DNA of 64,000 nt from SIG299 sp964541485. Lineage in GTDB: Bacteria > Bacillota > Clostridia > Lachnospirales > Lachnospiraceae. Each line of letters starts with the position of its first letter. The stretch's first letter is position 1. Below the pieces are notes generated by a model. That model saw only the letters and a list, made by a program, of their open reading frames with translations, searched no databases and had not been told where the DNA came from. Made by a program: the position numbers and the translations under genes. Location of the stretch: NCBI GenBank assembly GCA_964541485.1, contig CAZIQL010000005.1, positions 25,693 to 89,692 of the forward strand, given 5' to 3'. Shown here one piece after another: positions 38,256 through 46,731 of this stretch.

Positions 38256-38284
38256 TTGAATGCGGAAACAGCCTGTGTTATAAT
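38256..38284 (+). promoter_or_regulatory. Strong SigA-type promoter of the M6 protease gene
   Basis: TTGAAT at 38256-38261 and a perfect TATAAT at 38279-38284 with 17 bases between. Confidence 0.8.
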
Positions 38285-38331
38285 CAAAGTAATAAAATAG
38301 TTAAAATTTTAAAAGAAAAGAGGGATACCAT

Positions 38332-40915
38332 ATGAGAAAGAAATCGAGCTTTTTGTTTTGTTTACTTGTATGCATGATAATACTATCCGGCTGTGCACAG
38401 CAGGGACAGCAGCAAGGCGGGCTGGAGCCGGATGCGACAGCAACCACGGCTCCGACGGAGACGCCTACACCGGAACCGACGGCAACCAACACGCCGGAGC
38501 CAACGGCAACCATGGCTCCGACGGAGACGCCTACACCGGAACCGACGGCAACCAACACGCCGGAGCCANNNNNNNNNNNNNNNNNNNNNNNNNNNNNNNN
38601 NNNNNNNNNNNNNNNNNNNNNNNNNNNNNNNNNNNNNNNNNNNNNNNNNNNNNNNNNNNNNNNNNNNNACGGCAACCACGGCTCCGACGGAGACGCCTAC
38701 ACCGGAACCGACGGCAACCAATACACCGGAGCCAACGGCAACCAGTACGCCGAAGCCGACAGCAACCAACACGCCGAAGCCGACGGCAACACCTACACCA
38801 AAGAGCGGAATTGAATTTACATCCACGAAGAACGTTGCTACAGAAAGCTCTTCCGGCGGGGTGGTAACATGGGAAACGGTTGCGGAGGATGGGACTCTTA
38901 TTAAGATGGCAGGAGAAGGTGTCTGTCATAAGGAGGGCTCATGGATCACCATTCAGCCGGGTGGTCGGGTATATTGCCTGACACCGCTGGGGGGAATTGA
39001 GAGTTTTGTTACAGATTACGCAAGCAATGCAGACAACAATACTTTGGAACTCCAAAGTGGTTATGATGTACGGGTGCTTTTGGGACTGGCGGAGGAAAGC
39101 GCTTCTTATGACGATATTAACTGGATTACCTGGGAGATTCTGACGGATGGAGAGAGTATCAATAGTTATATGGACTATTTTGAGATTATCAATCCGACGG
39201 ACAAGGAAATTACGATAAAATCACTTTCTGTGGAATACAGCGGAATATCTGCAAAAATTACAAGTGCAAAAGTTGTTAATGATAATTATATTAAATTGTA
39301 CGAGGGAGATTTCCTTCGTGAATATTGGGAAACCTATGAACAGTGCCTTAATTTCCGGATAGAGAAAATTGAGAATTTCAAAGGAGAGGCTCTGGATTGT
39401 TTTATGTCGTATACGATGGAGGATGGTATTGTCTTTGGTGATTTGAAGGACACGGAAGGAAATGTATTGGATAAGTATAACTCTCGAGTATACAAAGGAT
39501 ATACGTTGGAAGTTACTTTGAATGGCTCTTATCTTGGGGACTATGAGATTCCTTTTTCGGAAGTCATTACCGGTATGGATACCTATCATGATATGATGCC
39601 ATATCAGGTGACAGCGGCAGAAGGAAATATTAAAATCCTTGTTATTCCGATTTACTGGAGTAATGAGAAGTCGAACGCAACAGAGGCAAACCGTCAGTTT
39701 ATTGCAAACTGTTATAATGATGTAGATAATACCAATGACTGGTTTACACTCGAAGAGTATTATGAGATCGCTTCTTATGGTAAGATGACAGTGGATACCT
39801 TTGTTACGGAGTGGTATCCAATCGGATGTACACTGGAGGATGCAAAGAATGGTCTGTTAAATGATGCCATCCTCATAGAGGAGGCGGTAGAATGGGCAAA
39901 GGCGACATATCCTGAGATTGACTGGAGTGAATATGATTTAGATGGTAACGGCTATTTCGACTCTGTGCACTTTGTAACCAGTTCGGAAGAAATCGGTGAC
40001 CGTACTTCTTTCTATGATTGGGCGACAGCGTCTACACGTACAGATTATAAGGATTATGCAGGAACACAGGACAATCCTGCTGCCAACAATATCGTATGGC
40101 TGACGACGGGATTTTTGCAGAGCGGTGATTCCCATACGTTAATTCACGAATTTGGACACAATCTGGGAATGCTTGACTATTACAGTTGGAGTTCGTTTGA
40201 GCAACCGACCATTGACATTCTGGGCGGCTATGACATGATGTCTTATAATGTTGGTGACTGGAATCCGTTCTCTAAGTTTGCGGTAGGCTGGATTGATCCG
40301 GTGATTGTAGATGGCAGCAAGGACAGCGTGGATATTAAGATTGAGTCTTTTGCCAAGACGGGTGATGCCATTGTCATTCCGGCCTATGGTACGGATTATG
40401 GCGGAACTCCGTTTGCGGAATATATCATGATTGATCTGTTTACTCCGGATGGAGTCAATGAAGGAGATGCAGAACTTTATGGTATCGAAGATGCAACCGG
40501 TGTCAGAATTTTGCATGTGGATGCACGCTACCATTATATGAATAATGCATCAGAAAGTGGCGAGGAGTACCTCTATGTCAACAATACGATGGAAACGATT
40601 CATTATGGTACTTCCTGGACCTGGCATGAGGATTATAAAAACAAAACACCGGAAGAAAAATTCGGATTTTATGTTATCGAAATGATTCAGCCGGGCAATG
40701 TGAATACCTTTACCGGTCATGGCGAGAATCGTGCCATCAGCACAGAAGACTTCTTTACACAGGGAGAAACCTTCTCTGTAGCTGACTATACCGAATTTTT
40801 CTATGACGGTGTGATGAATGATGGTACAGAGTGGGGTTATACGATTACGGTGAAGGAATTGAATACTTCTGCTGAGACACCATATGCTGTCATTACAGTG
40901 ACAAGAACGAAATAA
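38332..40915 (+). CDS. M6-type metalloprotease lipoprotein, interrupted by an assembly gap
   Basis: The gene opens at ATG 38332 with a lipoprotein signal (lipobox LSGC) and a Pro-Thr-rich linker, then meets 100 N at 38569-38668. After the gap the frame shifts by one, yet the same linker repeat continues and leads into the enzyme. The repeat unit is 22 codons, so a true gap of a multiple of three would restore one frame; I read this as a single intact gene. The catalytic part has HEFGHNLGMLD at 40145-40177, a zinc-binding HExxH site of M6 (immune-inhibitor-A-like) peptidases, and a DLDGNGYFD calcium-like loop. It should be a surface-anchored protease. Total length cannot be given because the gap size is unknown. 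Confidence 0.8.
38440..38804 (+). repeat. 66-bp Pro-Thr linker repeats around the gap
   Basis: Repeats of 22 codons (unit TAT-APTETPTPEP-TATNTPEP) lie on both sides of the N gap; later copies degrade to shorter TATNTPKP units. Repeats of this length explain why assembly failed here. Confidence 0.88.
38569..38668. other. Assembly gap of 100 N
   Basis: Exactly 100 N inside the linker repeats of the metalloprotease gene. A round 100 is the usual placeholder for unknown length. Confidence 0.98.
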
Positions 40916-40921
40916 AATTTA

Positions 40922-40951
40922 AGGTATAAAATGCCTTCATTTACAGATACT
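40922..40951 (+). promoter_or_regulatory. Possible forespore sigma-G-type promoter of spoVT
   Basis: GGTATA at 40922-40927 and GATACTA at 40945-40951 are 17 bases apart and resemble the sigma-G/F pattern (TGAATA, CATACTA). Bacillus spoVT is under sigma-G, which makes this plausible. An inverted repeat CATTTACA (40937) / TGTAAATG (40972) surrounds it. Confidence 0.4.
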
Positions 40952-40992
40952 AGCCGTAAACAGCTAAGAAAATGTAAATGGAGGTTTTTTAT

Positions 40993-41538
40993 ATGAAGGC
41001 AACAGGAATTGTGCGTCGTATTGATGATTTAGGCCGTGTGGTCGTACCAAAGGAAATCAGAAGAACATTAAGAATCCGTGAAGGTGACCCGTTGGAAATT
41101 TTTACGGACCGTGAAGGCGAGATTATTTTAAAGAAGTATTCTCCAATCGGGGAACTGAGTCTGTTTGCCAAGCAGTACGCAGAAGCGATGGCACAGACAA
41201 CCGGGCTTGTGGTGGCAATTGCTGACAGAGACCAATTCATTGCAGTGGCAGGAAGCGGAAAGAAGGATTTGCTTGCCAAGGTGGTGAGCAAGGAGTTGGA
41301 AAATTTGATGACAGAGAGAGAAACATTGGTTGCAAGCAAAGGCGAAAAGAGTTATATTACAATTAGCTATGATGACGATGAATATGCGCAGCAGGTGATA
41401 GCGCCGATTATTTGCGAAGGAGATGTGATAGGTGCGGTTCTTGTACTTTCACGTGATACAAAGCAACGGCTCGGAGATGTGGAACTAAAGCTGGCACAGA
41501 CTGCGTCATCGTTTTTAGGACGACAGATGGAGAGCTAG
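40993..41538 (+). CDS. spoVT: Stage V sporulation protein T
   Basis: 181 residues from ATG 40993, eight bases after GGAGG. Residues 1-50 are the AbrB-type swapped-hairpin DNA-binding domain: TGIVRRIDDLGRVVVPKEIR then LRIREGDPLEIF. The remaining 130 residues form the GAF-like domain that distinguishes SpoVT from AbrB; total length matches Bacillus SpoVT (178). SpoVT controls late forespore genes, so the organism is probably a spore former. mazG and hup follow, as in many clostridia, supporting orthology. Confidence 0.88.
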   Translation: MKATGIVRRIDDLGRVVVPKEIRRTLRIREGDPLEIFTDREGEIILKKYSPIGELSLFAKQYAEAMAQTTGLVVAIADRDQFIAVAGSGKKDLLAKVVSKELENLMTERETLVASKGEKSYITISYDDDEYAQQVIAPIICEGDVIGAVLVLSRDTKQRLGDVELKLAQTASSFLGRQMES

Positions 41539-41593
41539 CATATCTATCGGAATCGGAAGGTGCAGAAACAGTAGAAAAGAGAGGGAAGATCCG

Positions 41594-42388
41594 ATGCATA
41601 CCTATGAAGAATTTTTGGAAGTGATTAAGACACTGCGAGGTGAAAACGGCTGCCCATGGGACAGGGAGCAGACACATGCTTCCTTAAAGCAATGTATGAT
41701 GGAAGAGGCATATGAGGTCATGGATGGCATTCAGACCTACGAGGAAACCGGTGATGATAAGAACCTGAAGGAGGAACTGGGAGATGTTCTTTTGCAGGTA
41801 GTGATGCATGCGTGCATTGCGGAGGAAGAGGGACGCTTTTCCATGGAGGACGTTGTAGATGAAATCTGTGAAAAGATGATCCGCCGCCATCCGCATGTGT
41901 TCGGAACGGCATCTGCGGGTACTTCCGGTGAAGTGTTAGAGCAGTGGGAGGAGATAAAAAAGAAGGAAAAAGCAGAGGAGACTCTTGCAGACACCCTGGG
42001 ACGTGTGGCAAAGGCATACCCTGCCAATATCCGTGCGGAAAAGGTGCAGAAGAAGGCAGGAAAGTCCGGGTTTGAGTTTGAATCCATGGAACAGGTATTG
42101 GGAAAAGTGAAGGAAGAATTAGCGGAGTTAGAGGAAGAGATTGACAAGTACAAAACGGGGAAAATAAATGGAAAAGAGAGGGTGGAAGAGGAATTCGGAG
42201 ATTTGATGTTTTCTATGGTTAATTTGTCCCGTTTTTTAGGCGTAAATGCAGAAAATTCCTTGACAAATGCTACTAATAAGTTTATAAATAGATGTGTAGG
42301 CATTGAGTTACTTGCCCAGCAAAAGGGGAGAAAACTAAGTCAGATGTCACCAGAGGAAATAGACGAACTCTGGCAGAGCATGAAATAA
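41594..42388 (+). CDS. mazG: Nucleoside triphosphate pyrophosphohydrolase MazG
   Basis: 264 residues with two MazG repeats. The first has NGCPWDREQTHASL and EEAYEVMDGI (metal-binding EExxE) with KEELGDVLLQV; the second is weaker, around EELAELEEEIDKYK and EEFGDLMFSMVN. It hydrolyses non-canonical or excess NTPs to NMP and pyrophosphate. The start has GAGAGGGAAG. It sits between spoVT and hup as in other clostridial genomes. Confidence 0.93.
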   Translation: MHTYEEFLEVIKTLRGENGCPWDREQTHASLKQCMMEEAYEVMDGIQTYEETGDDKNLKEELGDVLLQVVMHACIAEEEGRFSMEDVVDEICEKMIRRHPHVFGTASAGTSGEVLEQWEEIKKKEKAEETLADTLGRVAKAYPANIRAEKVQKKAGKSGFEFESMEQVLGKVKEELAELEEEIDKYKTGKINGKERVEEEFGDLMFSMVNLSRFLGVNAENSLTNATNKFINRCVGIELLAQQKGRKLSQMSPEEIDELWQSMK

Positions 42389-42443
42389 TCAGAGGATTAT
42401 GAGTGACTCTTTAATCACATACTTTTAGAGGAGGATTTATACC

Positions 42444-42719
42444 ATGAATAAGACAGAATTAGTTGCAGCAATCGCAGCAAATGCAGAGTTATCCAAGAAG
42501 GATTCCGAAAAGGCATTAAAGGCGTTCATCGACGTTGTAACAGAAGAATTAAAGAAGGGTGAAAAGGTTCAGTTAGTAGGCTTTGGTACATTCGAAGTTT
42601 CCGAAAGACCAGCTAGAACAGGTATCAACCCAAGAACAAAGGAAAACATCACAATTGCAGCTACAAAGAATCCTAAGTTCAAAGCAGGTAAGGCTTTAAA
42701 GGACGTTGTTAACGCATAG
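42444..42719 (+). CDS. hup: DNA-binding protein HU
   Basis: 91 residues, the standard HU length. MNKTELVAAIA, the GFGTFEVSERPAR arm base and NPRTKENI followed by PKFKAGKALKDVVN are family hallmarks. It binds and bends DNA as a dimer. The start follows GAGGAGG by 11 bases. In related genomes the next gene is usually a small S4-domain RNA-binding protein; here a terminator is followed by the recombinase operon on the other strand, so the conserved order stops at this point. Confidence 0.97.
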   Translation: MNKTELVAAIAANAELSKKDSEKALKAFIDVVTEELKKGEKVQLVGFGTFEVSERPARTGINPRTKENITIAATKNPKFKAGKALKDVVNA

Positions 42720-42862
42720 TTCTGAAACAGGATATTGATGCAACATATAGGCTGTACGAAAATAACTGAAAAAAAATTTTCAGCCGAAAAAACGAAAAAC
42801 GTACAAAACTCTTTAGTGGAGTAAAGTGCGCGCTGCATTTTTATGCAAAACAATGAATTTTT

Positions 42863-42900
42863 AAAAGGGATCATTCCAATGAGGAACGGTCCCTTTTTTG
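42863..42900 (+). terminator. Terminator shared by hup and the minus-strand operon end
   Basis: GGGATCATTCC pairs with GGAACGGTCCC (one mismatch, one wobble), then TTTTTT on the plus strand. It lies between two convergent genes. The preceding 42720-42862 is A/T-rich spacer with no gene. Confidence 0.82.
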
Positions 42901-42916
42901 TGAAAAAAATATGTAG

Positions 42917-45900
42917 TTATATGAAGTGTCTCTTCTTACGACGGAGACCTTTACAGTATGGACAGGCTTCTTTGTTGCGTTTTTGGAACAACAACTTTCT
43001 GGCGGGAGACATACGATAATGGTGTTCAGGATTCTTTGGGCAAATCCACCAAAGAGGTTCGTTGCTTTTCTCGCTGATGTTGTTTGAATCGGTGGCTATG
43101 TAGTTGATGACATAGTTGTATTCTTCCATAAGATCAGGGTGTCTTGTGGCAAAGTCATTGAACCCCGGAAGTGTAAGCCTGTCATCGCAGAACGGACAAG
43201 TGTATTCACCACTTACAACATCCTTCATCAGAGCATTGTATTCTCCTCCGCAATCAGGACAATTCCAAACAAACGGCGATGTGGTATCAGGGAAGACTTC
43301 ATCTGCGGTACGAAGATTCTTCACAGAATATCGTTTGGCGATGTCAGGATATAAAGCCTGTAATGAGTTTACACCAGGGGTAACCCTTCTTCTGTCACAG
43401 AAAGGACAGGTATATTCACCACTTACAACATCCTTCATCAGGGCATTGTATTCGCCACCACAGTCAGGACAATCCCACACAAATGGAGTTGCAACGTCGG
43501 GAAAGACCTCATCAGCAGTACGAGGATTCTTCACAGAATACCGTTTGGCGATGTCAGGATATAAAGCCTGTAATGAGTTTACACCAAGAGTAACCCTTCT
43601 GCCATCGCAGAAAGGACAGGTATATTCACCACTTACAACATCCTTCATCAGAGCATTGTATTCTCCTCCGCAATCAGGACAATTCCAAACAAACGGCGAT
43701 GTGGTATCAGGGAAGACTTCATCTGCGGTACGAAGATTCTTCACAGAATATCGTTTGGCGATGTCAGGATATAAAGCCTGTAATGAGTTTACACCAGGAG
43801 TAACCCTTCTGCCATCGCAGAAAGGACATGTATATTCGCCACTTACAACCTCATTTATCAAAGCTCGATATTCTCCACCACAATCAGGACAGTTCCATAG
43901 AGCCCATCTTTTTTTGTTAGGAAACACATGGTCGGCTTCCAGTTCGTTATTTTTAGACCACATGGATGCAATATCTGGATAAAGTTTCTTAAGGTCATTT
44001 GTACCGGGTTTGACATATCTATTGCTGCAATAAGGGCAGTTTTCATCGTTGGAGAGAACGTCCTTTATATAGGCACCATATTCACTATGACAAGTTCTAC
44101 AATTCCACTTAAGCCACAGAGATGAATTATAAAAGATTTCATCAGCCTTGCGTTCGTTGTTCTCAGAATACATATCCAAATATTCGGAATGAACATCAGC
44201 AAATGTGTTGGTTCCCTTAATCAACCTTGTTCTGTTGCAAACCGGACATGGACCACCGCCAGCATGCCTAAGCGCAAATGTTGCAGACCAAGTGTGTTCT
44301 GGATTGTTAACACATCTCCAAAGGACCTCTTTTTTGCTATTAGGATACACTTTGAATGGATTAGTTTCATTTTCCTCCGCGTACTCATCAAGCAGTTCTG
44401 GATGTAGGTCGCCAAAACTATTTCGTTCAACAACTTCTCGATGCGAACAGAAAGGACATCCCTTTGTTTTATATTTTGTGGAGGCTGCCATTGCGCGCAA
44501 CGTGGCCGGAAATGAGCGATGACAAGTTGGGCAATCCCAGATGAGTTTAATAGGTTCATATTTTCTTTCTACTAAGTCTTCAAGAGAGAAATTATTCTTT
44601 TCTCGATTATACATAGTCAGAAGTTCAGGGTATTCTTCTAAGTATAATGTTCTCCTGTAGGCATTATTATCACACACAGGACAACCAAGTAGACGATATG
44701 TGCCATCTTCGTTCTTGCGAACGCGATTACCTAAAATGCCGTCCCATTCATGGTTACAAGATTTGCAATGGAAGTGAATAACTGTGTTTGTTTTAGTACG
44801 TAGCTTATTAATATCGATATTGGGGTTTTCCTTTGTATCAAAGATTTTATCGAGTGCTTCAATAAGATCCGGATATGAACTGATAAAATACTCTGACTTG
44901 TTGCAACGTTGACATCCCTGAAAAGATTGATGCATTCCTCTTATGGAAGCTTCCCATGTATGACCACAGTCTTTACATCTCCAATGAGCCGTATCTGTGC
45001 AGTGGACGGATGTGAGGTTAATATCATGGTCTTTATTCAGCTTAAAATCCCAGTGTTTAACAAGTAGCTTGTTTGTTGCTATAGGTACAATTTTGTTGGA
45101 ACCGTAACATTTCTGGCAGCCCCTGAAGCGATAGCTGCCTTGCTTGCCTTCTACTCTGGATGCAATGGATGACCGCCAGTTATATCCACAATCAGGACAA
45201 GACCACCAAACAAGTTCTTTGTTTCTAACTCCCATGTTGTAGATGTCTACATCTTTATTTTTTTCGAAGTCATAAAAATCTTTAGCCTCAGGCATTGCTG
45301 TGAATAAATCATTGATGCCTGTTTTGACTTTCATGTTAAGTTCACAGCAGGCACATTTGCCGGTACTCTTTGCCTGCTCAACAACAGTTGTATTCCATTC
45401 GTAGCCGCAATTAGAACAGTACCAATCGGCGCGTTCGGGCGAGTTTGATTTAACCGTGCTTGCATCTGGATTTTTATCCTTATTCCAAAACTTATAAAGA
45501 TCTGGAACTTGATCTACGGTTGGCACATCTTCCTTTTTGCGTTTCACTGTGTTGTAATGAGGGCAAAGAACAGCCACGCGCACACCATTTTCTTTCTTTG
45601 ACCGGGACCTTATGTTGGACTTCCATTCTCGTCCACACTCAGGACATTTCCAATTAGCTACCATCGAAGAGTCAAAACCTTCTCTTGAAATATCAATACC
45701 TTCTTCTTCATTCTTCTCGGTATCATAATAGTTCTTTAATTCCGGTAACAATGTAAGCACATCATTCACGTTCGGAAGGATTACTTTGTTTGATTCGTGA
45801 CATGGACATTTACCTTCCGCTTTATATCGAGATTTTACTGATGCCTCCCAGGTATAACCACATTCTTTGCATTTCCACATGTGTTTATTGTGAGAACCTG

Positions 45901-45988
45901 CAGATACTGTTGCCGGATCAGTTTCATTCTCTGGAGACCACTGCTTCATTAAAAACGGAATATCGGAAACTTTAAGGGTGTTACTCAT
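42917..45988 (-). CDS. Giant zinc-ribbon protein with 14 treble-clef-like modules
   Basis: 1023 residues made almost entirely of 14 modules of about 60-75 residues. Each has a W-x-C-x2-C knuckle (for example WKCKECGYTWEAS) and, 15-30 residues later, a second CxxC; modules 8 and 14 use a CVNNPEH/CPKNPEH variant. This is the DUF4379-like zinc-ribbon pattern, in other proteins found with Vsr-type nuclease domains; no nuclease motif is visible here. The C-terminus ends in a basic KGLRRKKRHFI tail. The four modules from 10 to 13 are near-copies. The start ATGA overlaps the stop of the TnpC-like gene and has AGGAGG seven bases upstream, so it belongs to the recombinase operon. Nucleic-acid binding, perhaps target or end recognition, is inferred. 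Confidence 0.75.
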   Translation of the reverse strand: MSNTLKVSDIPFLMKQWSPENETDPATVSAGSHNKHMWKCKECGYTWEASVKSRYKAEGKCPCHESNKVILPNVNDVLTLLPELKNYYDTEKNEEEGIDISREGFDSSMVANWKCPECGREWKSNIRSRSKKENGVRVAVLCPHYNTVKRKKEDVPTVDQVPDLYKFWNKDKNPDASTVKSNSPERADWYCSNCGYEWNTTVVEQAKSTGKCACCELNMKVKTGINDLFTAMPEAKDFYDFEKNKDVDIYNMGVRNKELVWWSCPDCGYNWRSSIASRVEGKQGSYRFRGCQKCYGSNKIVPIATNKLLVKHWDFKLNKDHDINLTSVHCTDTAHWRCKDCGHTWEASIRGMHQSFQGCQRCNKSEYFISSYPDLIEALDKIFDTKENPNIDINKLRTKTNTVIHFHCKSCNHEWDGILGNRVRKNEDGTYRLLGCPVCDNNAYRRTLYLEEYPELLTMYNREKNNFSLEDLVERKYEPIKLIWDCPTCHRSFPATLRAMAASTKYKTKGCPFCSHREVVERNSFGDLHPELLDEYAEENETNPFKVYPNSKKEVLWRCVNNPEHTWSATFALRHAGGGPCPVCNRTRLIKGTNTFADVHSEYLDMYSENNERKADEIFYNSSLWLKWNCRTCHSEYGAYIKDVLSNDENCPYCSNRYVKPGTNDLKKLYPDIASMWSKNNELEADHVFPNKKRWALWNCPDCGGEYRALINEVVSGEYTCPFCDGRRVTPGVNSLQALYPDIAKRYSVKNLRTADEVFPDTTSPFVWNCPDCGGEYNALMKDVVSGEYTCPFCDGRRVTLGVNSLQALYPDIAKRYSVKNPRTADEVFPDVATPFVWDCPDCGGEYNALMKDVVSGEYTCPFCDRRRVTPGVNSLQALYPDIAKRYSVKNLRTADEVFPDTTSPFVWNCPDCGGEYNALMKDVVSGEYTCPFCDDRLTLPGFNDFATRHPDLMEEYNYVINYIATDSNNISEKSNEPLWWICPKNPEHHYRMSPARKLLFQKRNKEACPYCKGLRRKKRHFI
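43203..43832 (-). repeat. Three 210-bp tandem repeats coding zinc-ribbon modules
   Basis: Copies at 43203-43412, 43413-43622 and 43623-43832 have a period of exactly 210 bases (70 codons). Copies one and three match over 176 consecutive bases and differ at six of 210 positions; copy two differs from copy one at more than twenty. The pattern suggests recent duplication or gene conversion. Confidence 0.95.
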
Positions 45989-46731
45989 TCATCGTCCTCC
46001 TGAAAAAAATCTGTTAAACTCTGTACTACAGAACTGCCGGAACTCGCAGGAACAACAGGTGGTGTATCTGGCAAAGTGTCGATTTTGCTCTTAAATGTAA
46101 TAACCTTTCGCTGGAGTTTCTTTTTGTCAATGATTGTGTCAACATTACGTAATTGACGCGCCTGTCCTAAAAGCTCATTGCAGATATCCGGATACACGTA
46201 ATCTTCAATCACACTTTCCAGACAATTGTTTGTTTCGGTAAGCTCTTTGATTTTTAACTTAAGATCACATATAACCTGGCTTAACTTGTTTATTTCAAGT
46301 TCAGCATCTGTGAGTGAATTCTGGAGAGAGGTAACCTTGGAATTCAATGTCTTGTATTCCTTGATAGCAGAAACGGAACTGTCGGCTATTGTTTTGTAGT
46401 AGCAATCGAGCTCTGTTAATGCTTTGATTAACGAAGTTCTGCCTCGGTGTGTGGCAAGAAAGTTTTCCACATCCAGAGTTTTGTATGCTGCCAGTAACGA
46501 AATTCTTTTATCCTTCTCTTTCTTTGCCAGCCCATCGATGTAATCACATGCAACTTTATTTCTTCGTAGGGTTGTAGCGGCATATCCGGGATATCCTTGT
46601 TTTGCTACGTATCTTGCAATTTCCGGCTTTTTAAGAAAGCGGGGATTTCCTTTACATTCGTGGATGAAAAATTGGTCTATGAGGCTTATGAGGGCTGTAT
46701 CCTCAATCTGTCGCGGTCTTGCCATAGTCAT
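45985..46731 (-). CDS. Coiled-coil protein, TnpC-like recombinase accessory
   Basis: 248 residues. Residues 1-65 contain a basic helical region (PRFLKKPEIARYVAKQGYPG, then TTLRRNKVACDYI) that looks like a small DNA-binding domain. Residues 105-190 form a predicted coiled coil with heptad Leu/Ile (SLQNSLTDAELEINKLSQV and following). The tail is Pro/Ser-rich and acidic. Its size and place after recombinase genes match TnpC of Tn554-type elements and the DUF6262 class, which modulate recombination. Its ATGA start overlaps the upstream recombinase stop, and its stop overlaps the zinc-ribbon start. Confidence 0.6.
   Translation of the reverse strand: MTMARPRQIEDTALISLIDQFFIHECKGNPRFLKKPEIARYVAKQGYPGYAATTLRRNKVACDYIDGLAKKEKDKRISLLAAYKTLDVENFLATHRGRTSLIKALTELDCYYKTIADSSVSAIKEYKTLNSKVTSLQNSLTDAELEINKLSQVICDLKLKIKELTETNNCLESVIEDYVYPDICNELLGQARQLRNVDTIIDKKKLQRKVITFKSKIDTLPDTPPVVPASSGSSVVQSLTDFFQEDDE

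Noticed and set aside
38332..40915. Protease gene as a pseudogene
   Set aside because: The only frame break coincides with the placeholder gap, and the catalytic part is intact.
43203..43832. 210-base repeats as a CRISPR array or rRNA-type repeat
   Set aside because: There are only three copies, no unique spacers, and the repeats code in frame for zinc-ribbon modules.
43116..43982. Long plus-strand open frame over the zinc-ribbon repeats
   Set aside because: It mirrors the 210-base repeat on the antisense strand, has no ribosome site, and its protein is a low-quality repeat; the minus-strand gene with CxxC modules is clearly the coding one.
42917..45988. Zinc-ribbon protein as a Vsr-type repair nuclease
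   Set aside because: No Vsr-like catalytic motif was found between or after the modules.
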